Assembly (NCBI GenBank): GCA_022539475.1
Contig: VCMS01000025.1
Coordinates: forward strand, 1 to 64,000
From: Gracilaria domingensis
Lineage: Eukaryota; Rhodophyta; Florideophyceae; Gracilariales; Gracilariaceae
Reading direction: 5' to 3'
DNA: 64,000 nucleotides
Part shown: piece after piece, positions 9,895 through 21,107 of the stretch
Layout of the letters: each line of letters opens with the position of its first letter
Numbering within the stretch: the stretch's first letter is position 1
The notes under the pieces: generated by a model
The model's input: the letters and a program-made list of their open reading frames with translations, nothing else
Told to the model about the DNA's origin: nothing
The model's database searches: none
Translations under genes and position numbers: made by a program

Positions 9895-11340
9895 ATGAGA
9901 CCCCTTCAGTTCTCCGTCGTCGCTGTGCTCTCCATCGTGGTCTTTATCTTTCCCGCTTATGTACAGGGACAATGTGCCATGAGTTCAAGCGGAGCCTGGT
10001 GTTGCATGCGGCAAGTTCCTTGCGGCGACTCCAGATGTTCTATTGATAGAGGGTAAGTTTCTTCGTAACTCAAGCGTAAACCCAACCGCATATATCCTAA
10101 CCGACGTATCTTGCGAAACTTCGACAGTTGCTTGCGAGGCGCCAGCCACTGCAACGCTAGAGTGTGCACTCGCCCTGGGCAAGGACAGCCGGCTCCAGCT
10201 CCGGCTCCAGCTCCGGCTCCTGCTCCGGCTCCTGCTCCGGCCCCCGCCCCGGCGCCAGCTCCTGCTCAGCCGAACAACAATGATCCCAATGGAGCAACCC
10301 CGCTCCGCCTGGAGGACGCTGTGCCGACCGTGTACGATGATCTTCTGAACTGCGGAAGTCCCCGCACTCGCAAAGAAGTTCGAGACATGACTGCTGAAGA
10401 ATGGACTAATTTCGTCAATGCCTTCAATCAGCTTCGCAATGGTACAAGCCGTGCTGGTACAATGCGCAATGGTAATCTTCTTGATCCCTTCGAGGACCTG
10501 GCTAGAATTCATGAGCAATTCACGCAAGAGGGGCATGGAGGTTCTTACTTCCTCCCGTGGCACCGCCTTTTCTTGCTTTTGCTGGAGAACCTTCTGCGCG
10601 AGGTTGACCCGACAGTTTCGATTCCGTATTGGAACTGGGCTGTGGACTCAGCTGATCCTGCTATGTCCGTCATATGGCAAAGAGCCGGAGGTGCCGTTCG
10701 CGATGGAGCTGGACAACCAGCTTGTATCCCAAGTGGCCCTTTCCAGAATATGAACATTGATTTTCCTGGTCCCCACTGTGTGAGGAGAAGCTTTTGGTCT
10801 GGCGGTTCCAGATCCATGATCTCCTTTGATAACTGGCTCACTATTCAAGCTCTTATGGATAGCTCTGTTTCCTTTCCCGAGTTTACCTCTGCTCTAGAGG
10901 CTAGTCATGGTGCCCCTCATGTTGGAGTTGGTGGAGACATGTCTGTGTTAACAACAGCTCCGAATGACCCTATGTTCTACCTGCATCATTGTTTTGTGGA
11001 CTATATATACACCAGGTGGGAGAATAACGGAAACGGTCCTCCGGAAAGGTTCGGCGGCTTCAATCCCGGGGTGAATGGGCGAGTTCGACGTGGCGACCTT
11101 TTCCGTGCCTTCCAGAAGACTGTTCGACATTCGCAGAGTTTGCGCTGTGTCGAATACGCTCCTTTCTCTGGCAACGTTAACTTTAACACTAACAGCGGGG
11201 GTGTGTCTTTGACTGTCGACGAATTGCCTGCTGATTTTGTTAAGGCGAACCATCTCAACGAAACTCGAGTCAAAGAGGGTCGCAGCATTCTTCAAAAGAT
11301 TTTGGACGACGCCGTGAGCGGCAGCAGCAGCAGTACTTGA
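9895..11340 (+). CDS. Secreted tyrosinase / polyphenol oxidase, two exons
   Basis: Type-3 copper enzyme oxidising phenols to quinones. Exon 1 is 9895-10052 and exon 2 is 10128-11340. The 75-nt intron has donor GTAAGT, branch point CCTAAC and acceptor CAG. The 456-residue product begins with a signal peptide (MRPLQFSVVAVLSIVVFIFP, cleavage near residue 25), then a Cys-rich segment (about 27-66) and a Pro-Ala repeat linker (about 74-98). CuA ligands are His179, His187 and His196 (IHEQF, GHGG, FLPWHR). CuB ligands are His311, His315 and the second His of FYLHHCFVD near 338. All six ligands are present, so it should be active. The order signal, Cys domain, linker, catalytic domain suggests a wall-linked or secreted oxidase. 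Confidence 0.92.
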
Positions 11341-11890
11341 CCCTTCTGGTACACAGAACCAAGAAAGGGTAATGAGTAGTGTAATAACAAGCAACGCAAT
11401 GCAATAACAAACACATCAATTGTTTTCTCACTCATCAGACCAGTGCATAGGGTGCAGATATAGTGTATAAAGTGTGTTAATCAGATGCGCTCCATGACAG
11501 CATCTGTGACAGTCCGTTATGAAGCCAATGAGAATACGTTTCCCAGGTAAAGCACAAGCGTTTCAGCATGCAAGTGAACCGCTCTCCTCTAGACCAGTGG
11601 AACATGACTTTTTGAGACACTTAAATCATATGTTATCATCTGCGATTTCTTGTTGGGGTGTTGAATTACCTCTTAACGTGCCCTGAGCACGTCAAGAGAC
11701 GTATGGCTAAATTGAAAGTGCCAAAGTGACTGGCATGTCAAGGATAACAGAAGATTCGTATGACAAGTTAAAAGTGTTCTCCGAGGATGAGAACATGTCA
11801 CGACACATGTCCGTCTGCTTCAGTATTCAGAGGTCCTCCTATCAATGCAGTTTGTCATGGAGTGAAATTCATGATGATTGCAAACGTGGC

Positions 11891-12555
11891 GCCTCATGCA
11901 AGTATGAGGCTCAGACCGGATAAAGATACCTTTATCCAGTCAACGGGCAAGGAGCTGGCCCTTGCAGTGACGACAAGGGTCAGCTCCTTGCGCTCATGTC
12001 AGTTCGAAAGCCGTCAATTCCAACGTGTTCGTACTTACACTCGCCATCTCCTTGCGCGCTCGCGGCGTTTATGGAAGCTTCGTCGACAAACGTTGCGGTG
12101 TTGCAAAACTGTAGGCAGGCTTTGACGTACTTGATGCTCCACGTATGTTGATGGCTCTGCTTTGAGGGCTTCGCCGCGCAGACGTTGTTGATTGGATGCT
12201 ATCCTAACCAGTAGAAGGCTACCTTCGCAAAACCTTCTCTCAGCAAAGCTTCGCGCTGAATCTCGAATGATAGAAGCCCTACAGGGTACATGTCATGTAG
12301 CTAATGTCATGTCGCGTACCACGGGGCTTCGCCCAATTGATGCGAAGAACATGACATTTTCTTTGCAATTACAAGTCTGTTTGAAACAGCGTGCGTCTGT
12401 AAACGAAATTCATTTTGATCCAATACGTGGAACACTTGTAGGGTTTCACACCTTCACGGTCCGTGAATCACGGATATGAATTGCATGCTGACAGCAGCGA
12501 TCTAAGTCTGGAGTGAATTTAAAATTTCAAAACGCACGCTCTTCGCTTGCAAGAG
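11891..12555. repeat. Array of stem-loops in the tyrosinase-GH63 interval
   Basis: No gene is visible in 11341-12653, but hairpins are unusually dense. Arms lie at 11891-11897/11904-11910 (7 bp), 11918-11925/11930-11937 (8 bp), 11947-11964/11974-11991 (18 bp with one G-T pair), 12453-12459/12461-12467 (7 bp, 1-nt loop) and about 12539-12543/12551-12555. Another structure around 12280-12320 has GGTAC/GTACC ends enclosing two ATGTCATG copies. The first three follow one another with gaps under 10 nt. A structured RNA or foldback element is possible. Confidence 0.5.
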
Positions 12556-12653
12556 CCGTTCACTCTGTGCAAGGCATGCCAGGAGTCTACGACAGACTTG
12601 TCCGGGAAATTTGCGCATGGCGATGACTTTCTATGCTACGATTCGCCGACATA

Positions 12654-14348
12654 CTAATTAGACCGACCAGCGCGAATCACAGCCGGCGTACGCGTTCTAC
12701 GGCGTAGGTGCAGCAGCGCCATGGAGTCCGTCCATTTGGATTCCTCATGTGCCAGCGCCTTATTTGCCACCTCAGCTGCGTCGATCTTGCGATGCACCGT
12801 CACGCTGGCTGCACTCTTACCTCGCTTGCTGCTTACCATGTACACGATAACAGCTGCCAGTAACACGAGCGAAACGGACACGAGTTTCATCATTGGCAAC
12901 GCCTGTTGAGCAGGTTCAGAGCCATTGCACATCCAGTCAATGGTTAGCGCTGCAGACCAGCTGAAGTGATGGCCCCCGTGCGGTGATCCAGAGATGGGGT
13001 TGAAATACTCAAAGAAGCCAGAGGTCTTTAGCATTTCGATGCTGCGCTCCTTGAGATGAGATGCAATCTCTTGCGCGTCCTGGTTGCCATCAGCGTGACG
13101 CAGCAGACCGTCCCTGACCAAGTAGTTGATATTGATCCAAGCCGGACCTTTCCAGTAGGTAGTGTTGGTGTAACCTGGGTCATCTCGAGAAACAGACGGG
13201 ATTGTGAAGCTGGAAAGATCCGGGCCGAGGAATCCCGGCTCACGAAGGTGCGCCAGGATCGATTTGAGCTGATCTGCACTCATCTTAGCACCGAACACAC
13301 CAACCAAACCACCGGAGATCTTGGTGCGGATGAGCTTTTTGGCCACCATGTCGTAGTCGTAGAAGAAACCATCCTCCTCGTGAAACAGTTTCGAGCTGAT
13401 GGCTTTGGCTGTGTTTGCAGCCCGAGTGCGATGAGAGATTTCATCGTCAGCCTTTCCCAGCACATGTGCGATGTCTGCGAGCGCATCACCTGCACGAGCT
13501 AGAATGGAGTTAAACAAAACATCTTGGATGATGAACGGGGATTTGTTGAAAATGGCTGTCTCATCATAGTTATTGTCATAGAAAATTTTGATCAGATGGA
13601 CTGCCCGATCGTAGAAGTGAGAACTGGGGCGTTCATGATGATCACCGACTTTTCCCTTGTCTACACGCGTGTATTGCGGGATCTGTCCAGGGCTCAGGTG
13701 AATCCTGTTGAGAGCATCATCCCAAGCGGGAGAGTTGTCCATTCCACTTTCCCACATGTGACGAATGTAGACCAGGTTTTCATGGAGCGGATCTCTCTCA
13801 TGATAGAGATAGTTGTGCCACTTGACAAGTTTCGGATATATTGTTTGAAGGTGCTCACGCGCAAGGGCCTTCTGTTCGGCAGATCTGGCGTTGTTGAAAA
13901 TGGCCAGCGACGCAATGGCGTGAACTGGAGGTTGCACAATGCCCGATGTGTGCGAATTGAGTGGATGACTGTTAGAGGTCTGGATTTTCCAGAATGACGG
14001 CCCCGGAAAATAAGACTCGTCAGCATTGGGGTTGAAGACGATGTGGGGGAGGAGACCGTTCCTCCACTGTCCTCGGAAGAGAGCATCAGTCTCATCGATG
14101 GCCTTTTGGGTGTCATAGTGACTGTAGCCCATTGAAATGAAGGAGGAATCCCATGACCACTGATGTGGATAAAGATTGGGTGACGGGAGGGTGGAGTTCA
14201 TGGTCGGGACCCAGTTGCCATCCAGCACGGCCTTGGCATCATTGACGAACTGAATGTTGGTTGGATCCGTTACGGCTGGACATAGCGATGCAGATGCGGT
14301 GGCAAGCAGGGCAACTGTAAGGAAGGTGGCTAAGAAAGAGAGAGCCAT
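12654..14348 (-). CDS. GH63-type glycoside hydrolase resembling mannosylglycerate hydrolase, membrane-anchored
   Basis: A 564-residue protein from the first ATG in frame (14348). It starts with a signal peptide (MALSFLATFLTVALLATASA). The catalytic body has YPHQWSWDSSF (acid-type Asp at residue 67), FRGQWRNGLLPHIVF, ESGMDNSPAWDD and YWKGPAWININYL, which are hallmark strings of the (alpha/alpha)6-barrel GH63 group that includes mannosylglycerate and glucosylglycerate hydrolases. A hydrophobic segment near residues 489-505, followed by SSKRGK, looks like a C-terminal membrane anchor with a cytosolic tail of about 55 residues. In a red alga a natural substrate would be digeneaside (mannosylglycerate), but an N-glycan glucosidase-like role in the ER is also possible; substrate cannot be read from sequence. 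No intron. Confidence 0.82.
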   Translation of the reverse strand: MALSFLATFLTVALLATASASLCPAVTDPTNIQFVNDAKAVLDGNWVPTMNSTLPSPNLYPHQWSWDSSFISMGYSHYDTQKAIDETDALFRGQWRNGLLPHIVFNPNADESYFPGPSFWKIQTSNSHPLNSHTSGIVQPPVHAIASLAIFNNARSAEQKALAREHLQTIYPKLVKWHNYLYHERDPLHENLVYIRHMWESGMDNSPAWDDALNRIHLSPGQIPQYTRVDKGKVGDHHERPSSHFYDRAVHLIKIFYDNNYDETAIFNKSPFIIQDVLFNSILARAGDALADIAHVLGKADDEISHRTRAANTAKAISSKLFHEEDGFFYDYDMVAKKLIRTKISGGLVGVFGAKMSADQLKSILAHLREPGFLGPDLSSFTIPSVSRDDPGYTNTTYWKGPAWININYLVRDGLLRHADGNQDAQEIASHLKERSIEMLKTSGFFEYFNPISGSPHGGHHFSWSAALTIDWMCNGSEPAQQALPMMKLVSVSLVLLAAVIVYMVSSKRGKSAASVTVHRKIDAAEVANKALAHEESKWTDSMALLHLRRRTRTPAVIRAGRSN

Positions 14349-17266
14349 GTTGAAGTTGTGCTGTGTAGAAGACGAAGAAAAGTTGAACAGCAGAAGCTCA
14401 GATGCGACACAGAGGGGGTTTGGAGTAGGTAAGGGAATGTATAAGTCGCTGTTTAAACGACTGATTGAAAGAAGGGTGTTTGGTGTTGGTGCCCATCCAA
14501 GAGCAGTTCGGGGGAGGAAGGTGCTGTGGAAGGGGAACAAGTAAACGAATGCTGCGGAAGAAAGGCAGTCGGAAAGGAATTGGGAGGGCGGCGCTCGAGT
14601 CGGGAGAGCAGAGAGCACGCGGGGGGCGAGGCGGGGTTAAGTAGTGCGCGACGGCAAGCGGGGGAAGCCATTGTAAGTTGGTGTGGGCGCGTTCTGAACA
14701 ATGCGCTGGCGACGCGAGCAAAGAAGCAGAAAAGATGAGGTGCACAGGGCGGCCGTCAACGGGCTTGAACGAGCACGCGGCGGCCACGCGCGGGCGACGA
14801 GCACCGGCCGCGCGCGAGCAGAGCGCGCGCGCGAGCGCGTGCCTTCTTCCACTCGATCGATTTGGCAACGCCAAAGTGTTTTCGGACACGTTGCGCTCGT
14901 GCAATTTACAGCGCGGACGCAACGGGTGGCCCGAGCACGCGCGCCGCGCGCTTCCACTGCGGCGCTTCCACGATGCACAAAACTTTTTCTCGCGCGTGGA
15001 TATCCCGCTTAATTATTCCGGCCCACATTTCTCACGCTTTCCGCGATCAGAGCCTTTTGCTCCCTTCCAGGATGGAAATCCGCGCGCCCATTTCTACTGC
15101 TGATGGAGCCGTCGGGCAACCGGCGATTGCCGTCGGAACGACGCACTGCGCGTCCCTCCATCCACATGGTATCAAGCCACAATTTCAGCTGCTTCAGCAT
15201 TGCATGGGCATCATTGCATGGCTGCTGCCTGAGCTGTGCACCGTACTCACAAAACTTTCGCTTGTGTGCTGGCTCTTTCTGGCCAATGCAGTGCACCCCC
15301 AATTGATCCTATGCCGTGCCAAGAAGCAAACGATCTCAAGACTTGATCCTCGCTGATTCAGCAAGCCAAACAAATCCGTTGTCCATGCTCGATACCTGGT
15401 GCGGCCTACCCTTGCGCAGCTGCCGCAGCTCCTTGCGCAATACTCCTCTTTCGTCAGGTCGCGAAGCATAAACACGCGAGGAGCTGATTGATAACTTCGA
15501 TACTACCCATTCACAAATATCTTTACACTACCACAAGGGATGTTGCTACGGGTCGTTTCGGGCCACGAAAATGTTGCTGCAGGTGAATTAAACCCGGTAC
15601 CAAAGGCAGGCCTTCTCTTCGGTTGCGATAGCCCTCCTAGCACCGAGAGCGCACCCTACAACCTTACGCACCGTCGGAATTGTAAACCAAGTGATGCGCT
15701 TTTTGAACACGACGAAATCTAATCACGGGGCTGTGTCAAACACATCGAAACATAGCTTTTGCGTACCGACCGGCCTTCCCAGTCCACCAACATATGCGCA
15801 GAGCGCGTTTCCTCCGTGGCTACGGCGACAACTCGTCCACGCCAAGTCGACACCAGACAAGTCTTACGCATCATGTCCACTGCGCCATCACCGATGCCTA
15901 AGGGCCGTTCTAAGATATTAACTTTACACAAGACGCCAAAACTTGCACCCACGCATATCCCCTTCATTCATTCTCTCATCTTTCAGAGAGTTATTTCTGT
16001 AGACGTATCTATCCATTGCTTCCTTTTACCTCTTCCATCGCACATATCTCATTCCCGCGTGGTGATTGAAACATGAATGAATACCTCTTCATATCAAATC
16101 TTGTCGCACCGGTGTAACTTTTTGTTAATCGAGAACAGATTGACAGTTGCTGGCTTTCGGTAACCAAAAACTGTTCTGCGTTCCGATAAAGAGTAGATAT
16201 TAAAAAGACATGCGTGGTGGAGAAGGAACGCTCAGAAAAACCGAAACAACTTCTTCGGCTTGTCTTTGTTGGGTGGGTCGAAAATGCGTTCCGTGGATAG
16301 CAGCTCGTGCAGTTAAAACCCAGGGGATAAACCCATCGATTCAGCTACTGACCACATGTAGCAGCTTGGTCTGTACATTTCAAACAACATGCAAGTTAAA
16401 AGCTGCAGGATAAGGTGACTTGTCAACACATGAAGCACGGTAGGTTGCTTCATATCAGGGTGTAGAACTGATTCGGAAGTTTAAGGTCGAGAATCAATTA
16501 CAAATCGAGCACCTCAGCGCCCAGAAGTGTTCATCTCGAATGAGTGCCAGAATCTCATGAAACGTCTGGCACTGAAATCCATTCGAAACTATCTCGCAGT
16601 TCCGAAAAGTCTTTCTTGAAATGGAAAAATTGTTAGTTTGGAGTAATCAGCTCACCAAGAGAAGCGGTCGGAATTGCTAGGACCACGAGTTGTGTTGTAC
16701 AAGATACGCTGCAAGTGTACTCAACGGCTTCGCTGCGTTCTAGTGCGCCCTAATCTGAAACAACAATGTGCCACGCAAATTTCGCTCCAACGGGAGCTCC
16801 TAACCTGCTAACCTGCTAACCATGCATTCCCTGGCCCAGATTTGAACAGATGCGCAGCCAGTACCTTTGATAGCAGCTTGAAAAGCCCTGGTGCGGACGA
16901 TAGCAAAGCAGCTACGAGCGCCACCTTCGTCTCCAACAAATAGTCAGAAAAAGCGCGGCAAATGACAATTTAACACGTTTGCAACGTAGTGGAAGGTAAG
17001 CCCGCGCAAATGCAATGTAGGAGACGCATTCACGCTCGCATCACCACAGGTCACGATTGCGCTTTCCGCTTTTGGAACACGCAATGAACTGTCCACACCT
17101 CGTGACGTTCGTCCCGCATCATCAGATGATTCTCTCATCCTGAAAACTTCAAAGCTGCCTTCGGGCTCAAGTCACAGTGCCACATCTCTGGAAGCCCAAC
17201 CCATGACCAATTGCGCGCACGCTGTACATTATATGCAGCAATCGCATTACAGCTATCTACGCCTGT
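14349..17266. other. Gene-free interval; GC-rich at the GH63 end
   Basis: I see no supportable gene in 2.9 kb. The part 14600-15000 is GC- and CpG-rich and probably holds the GH63 promoter. The remainder has ordinary composition with only short open frames. A weak hairpin lies near 16535-16590, with arms AGTGCCAGA/TCTGGCACT. Confidence 0.5.
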
Positions 17267-18286
17267 TCATGCGAATCCCTCGTAGCTTTCCCCTCTGCGT
17301 TTTCCGAGGAAGCGTGGCATATGACCTGCATCCAGGAAAAGCATCGGTATTACGCGTTCCGTGACGATTTCCTCCGGCAGATGGGCCAGATATGATCTAT
17401 ATGTCCAGCGCCGGCGTTTCGCGTCCATATTCATATTAGATTGTTTCTCATCTTCGTTTGGAGGTCCAAGTCGTTCTTTTTCGATGTTCAGTTCACATAT
17501 AACCTTGATCTGCTCCCAGATGAAGAACAAGCTTTCATCCTCCATCAGATGCGAGAATCTGTCGGCGTAGTAACTTGGATTCACATCAGGGAGGCAAAGT
17601 ACAGATCCTATGAAGTATTGCCAACACTTCCACAAATCTTGAGCTGTGCCGTCACAGAGCTCCTTTGCAGCATCTCGATAGCAATCATTCACAGCCGGTC
17701 TTGTAGGAACTAAAGACCATGCCATAGGAACTCGCAGGAAACCGGAGCCATCTTTGCACAGAGTACGATCAAGATGAGCAACCTGACGACTGTGTTCCGT
17801 CTCACATGACCCAGCCGGGAATTCCTCGTCTACATACGTTTTTTGCTCACCACTGTCCCTTCCTAGTCGACGCATGTGTAAAGCGTACACATCCCCGCGA
17901 ATGGACGGAGCAAGATAGCAAAGCGGTACGCCTTCGAGTGAACCGAGATGAAGGTTGAGAATGACGGCTCGCATGACCTCTTCCCAACTTAGTTTGGCAA
18001 GCCATTCATACAGAGCTCGTGGGACATGCATCGACATCATCGGTGCGTGCATGGGTACACGGCCCAAACTTGGATTTGTTGATAAGTATGGAATTAGTAT
18101 TTCTGGTATACATGACTCTTGAACACAAGACCAAAGCGCATAGTTCTGCAAGACATCGTAATCGTCCTCGGGACAAAGATGAAATCCGAGCTTTGGAGGA
18201 TCGGGTACAGGATCGCTGAACGGGTCTTCCTCTGGCGCCCTTGAGAATAAGAAGACAAATCTTTCCGTACTTGGACTGGCAGACAT
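17267..18286 (-). CDS. Hypothetical protein, 339 residues
   Basis: The first ATG in frame is at 18286 (MSASPSTERFVFLFSRAPEE). It is acidic at the N-terminus and mixed helical afterwards, with a Trp-rich middle (TAQDLWKCWQYFIGSVLCLP) and a basic C-terminal part (DAKRRRWTYRSYLAHLPEE). There is no signal peptide, membrane segment or motif that I recognise. The even protein-like composition and uninterrupted frame support a real gene. The closing region (LPEEIVTERVIPMLFLDAG) loosely recalls a helical adaptor box, but this is not enough for a call. Confidence 0.65.
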   Translation of the reverse strand: MSASPSTERFVFLFSRAPEEDPFSDPVPDPPKLGFHLCPEDDYDVLQNYALWSCVQESCIPEILIPYLSTNPSLGRVPMHAPMMSMHVPRALYEWLAKLSWEEVMRAVILNLHLGSLEGVPLCYLAPSIRGDVYALHMRRLGRDSGEQKTYVDEEFPAGSCETEHSRQVAHLDRTLCKDGSGFLRVPMAWSLVPTRPAVNDCYRDAAKELCDGTAQDLWKCWQYFIGSVLCLPDVNPSYYADRFSHLMEDESLFFIWEQIKVICELNIEKERLGPPNEDEKQSNMNMDAKRRRWTYRSYLAHLPEEIVTERVIPMLFLDAGHMPRFLGKRRGESYEGFA

Positions 18287-18998
18287 CACAGAATGAGTTT
18301 TGAACGATATGTAAGATTGATAGATTGCGTAAGCCAATCAAGTAATAAGTGCCCTTCTTGATGGCGGTGATAGCGTCGTAACGAAGGTGCGGAGGAGGCG
18401 GTGAATGAAGGCGGTGACCGGTCTGAGAGAGGAGTTAACAAGGGGAGATATGGAGCAGTACGTGAAGTTTATGCAGCTTGTAAGGCACTTGAGAGCGGAG
18501 CAGCTGGGCAGCTGAGCAGCTGATGGGTTGCTGGAATATCGGCAATCGCCTCCTGATCGTGGTTTGGGCTCTAAAGAGCGACGACGGCCGCTGAAGGATG
18601 AGCGGGGAATCCCGACGAGCGATGAAGAGCCCACACCAACGGCACCGTCAGGGGCGTGTTCATGTTTTCTACTCATCGATATCTATCAGAATCACGCGCT
18701 GAAAATTACCATTATTCATCCATTCTTGAGCCTAACGGTATCGCGGACAACCATGAGGAGAGTACGCTAACCCTAACTCGCACTCCCAGACGCTGGCAGA
18801 ACGCCGCAGCGTGAACCGCTTCACGAGAAGGCAATCTCGTCAAGCACCAACGAGGCCAATGGTATCGACAAAGGTCATCTTCGGTGCTCCCGGCAAGAAG
18901 AGAAACTGACGTTCTTCATCATCAACCGTGTTATCCGCTTAGACGAACTTGGCATTGACTTTATTGGCGAATGGCGCAACCATGTGATTCAAAACCGC
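18287..18998. other. Intergenic, no gene seen
   Basis: It contains a short run of CAGCTG-type repeats near 18500-18522 and otherwise only short, unconvincing frames. It should hold the promoter of the hypothetical gene to its left and the 3' end of the RHD3-like gene. Confidence 0.4.
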
Positions 18999-20633
18999 CT
19001 ACAAGCCGATGTTAAATGAGAGTCCGAGATTTCCAGGTCCCACGCCGGCTGTAAAGCCGTTAGGGCCCAGTAACGAGGCCGACTCGTCAGGCACCATCGA
19101 AATCTGGATGTTGGTGCGCCCCTGCTGGTAGCTTAGACTGGCGTTGATATTCGTGTCCGGCGGCCTGTACGCCGCACCAACGTTCCACTGCCCCGCACTA
19201 CCACCATACGCCTGCGCCTGAATCTGGTTGATCTGGCTCTGCTGCAATTGCAGATACTGCATAGCGTGAGCCTGCTGTTGGGCCGCCGTCACCTGCGAAG
19301 TCAGCAGTCGCTTACGTTGCGTCGAAATCTCCTGCATCATGTTCTGCAGGTCCTGACGCTCCTGGTTAGCGCTCCAGCTCGATCCAGGCCGCTTCGACTC
19401 TTCTGCCTCTCGCTGAAATAGGGAATCAGCCGTGTAGAAAGCAAAGTCTGATGGCATGTCATTTGATGCTGTGGCCGACTTGAAGTGAGCAAGAGCATTT
19501 TCCCGAAGAACTTGCAGTTGCTTCATGAAAATCGCGTGCTGTGATGTGTCAATAATCGATTCCAGCTCGCGTCGCTTCCGGATCTGAATGCTATCGTCGG
19601 CACATTCCTCAGTCGCTGCCTCATAAGAGGCCAGCGCGTTAGTCATTATCTCCGCGGATTTGGCTCCAAAAGCTTCAATCTTCTCTCCCTCTTCCAATGT
19701 AGAAGCCTGAAACTCATTAAGCTTAGTCGATGCGTCCAACAAAGCTTGTGAGAATGCCTCATTGCATTTGAATGCATTCTTCAGCATCACATCGCTACCT
19801 TCGCCAACGTCATCTCCATTGGCAGTGGTGATGGACCTGCTAATTGTCCGTTCATCCCACAACTTGGAAGTGAAAGTGCCAATCCCATCTGCTGGAATAA
19901 CTTTCGAAAACTCTGTTGAGGCCAAACTGTCCTCCACAGTTTCATCCATGAGTCTTTCTGCAAGCTTCTCACAGGCATTGTTAAATGCATCTTCCCTGTG
20001 TCTCATATGAGGCAGACCCACAACTGATACAGAAAACAGAGAATCCATATCCTCATCCTTGGCAACATCATCAAAAATGTCTTTTGCATCTCCTTTAAGC
20101 AGCTGTGTAAGCTCGCTCATGTCAACATCATCGTCTACGTCTCTCACAACAAAAACGAGCGCGGTTCTCAACGCATCCTGACCGGCGTTCTTGGCCGCTT
20201 CCGCAAATACCGCCTTGAGCAATGCATAACCAGCCGCGTCAAATCGACCTACGTCATGATACCACAAGTTCAACAGCAAAACGTCTGAGATGCATGTGAC
20301 AAACGCAGCACAGCGAGCCTGAAATGCGCGACCATCTCGACCTCTTTCGCGAGAATCAGACCCTTCGACGTCAACTGCAACAAGAGTGGCTCGGTCTTTG
20401 GCCTTATCCGCAAATATACCTTTCGTAGTAGCGGTTGCGACAGCCGAGCGCGGACCTACTACAAACGAAGTGCCAAAAAGCTTGTTGAGCAATGTAGACT
20501 TACCAGAGGCTTGTCCACCAAGAACGGATACTATAAAAAGCGCCTCCGGGCCAATTTCATCATATTCTGGGAACCATGTGCTTGCGGACAACGCTGCCTT
20601 GCCTTCAGAGTCTATGACCTGGATCGGTGCCAT
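18999..20633 (-). CDS. RHD3/Sey1-like dynamin-family GTPase without membrane segments
   Basis: A 544-residue protein from the first ATG at 20633. The GTPase domain matches the RHD3/Sey1/atlastin group: P-loop GGQASGKST at 39-47, ATTKGI for the switch Thr, DVEGSDSRERG for G3, and the atlastin-type RD motif in VFVVRDVDDD for base recognition. Family members fuse ER tubules and are about 750-850 residues long, with two membrane helices near the C-terminus. Here the helical middle domain is shorter and no hydrophobic hairpin is present. The tail is Gln-rich coiled coil (about 440-480) followed by a Gly/Asn/Ser-rich end. It may be a soluble relative with another job. It diverges from the SecE gene. 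Confidence 0.85.
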   Translation of the reverse strand: MAPIQVIDSEGKAALSASTWFPEYDEIGPEALFIVSVLGGQASGKSTLLNKLFGTSFVVGPRSAVATATTKGIFADKAKDRATLVAVDVEGSDSRERGRDGRAFQARCAAFVTCISDVLLLNLWYHDVGRFDAAGYALLKAVFAEAAKNAGQDALRTALVFVVRDVDDDVDMSELTQLLKGDAKDIFDDVAKDEDMDSLFSVSVVGLPHMRHREDAFNNACEKLAERLMDETVEDSLASTEFSKVIPADGIGTFTSKLWDERTISRSITTANGDDVGEGSDVMLKNAFKCNEAFSQALLDASTKLNEFQASTLEEGEKIEAFGAKSAEIMTNALASYEAATEECADDSIQIRKRRELESIIDTSQHAIFMKQLQVLRENALAHFKSATASNDMPSDFAFYTADSLFQREAEESKRPGSSWSANQERQDLQNMMQEISTQRKRLLTSQVTAAQQQAHAMQYLQLQQSQINQIQAQAYGGSAGQWNVGAAYRPPDTNINASLSYQQGRTNIQISMVPDESASLLGPNGFTAGVGPGNLGLSFNIGL

Positions 20634-21107
20634 GGTGAATTGTGCGCGAGAAAGATCTTCGTCGTTGAAGGCTCCTAACGGACGATCTCCTCGAAAGAAG
20701 TGAGTACACGAGGTCGGGAAGGGAAACAAGTAGGACTGCAGGGCGTAACGGAGGAAATATCTTGGCGAAGCTCAGACGGAGATGGGGTGGATCAGGTCGT
20801 CGAGGATCTCCGCTACGTACATACACGGCGTCGTTGAGCTCCAACTGTCGAGAGGGCTGTAGGGTTGTTCGTTGACAGATCGGGCCCAAAACAGAGGCAT
20901 CGTGTGGTCCGAACGGCCCTCCATCGATGACAACCCATGCCGCGGCCCAATAGAAACACACCAACTGTACGCATCTCCCACGCCCAAGCTGCGATGACGG
21001 GTCAACGACTTCGAGTGGAAACGAGGGATGAAAACAACGAGATATCGCTCCTCCAAAGCAGGAAACGTTCATTCATCCTCCCCAAGTGACTGCTCCGCTT
21101 TTCAAGA
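20634..21107. promoter_or_regulatory. Divergent promoter between the RHD3-like and SecE genes
   Basis: A 474-bp interval separates two head-to-head start codons and should hold both promoters. No defined element was identified. Confidence 0.5.
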
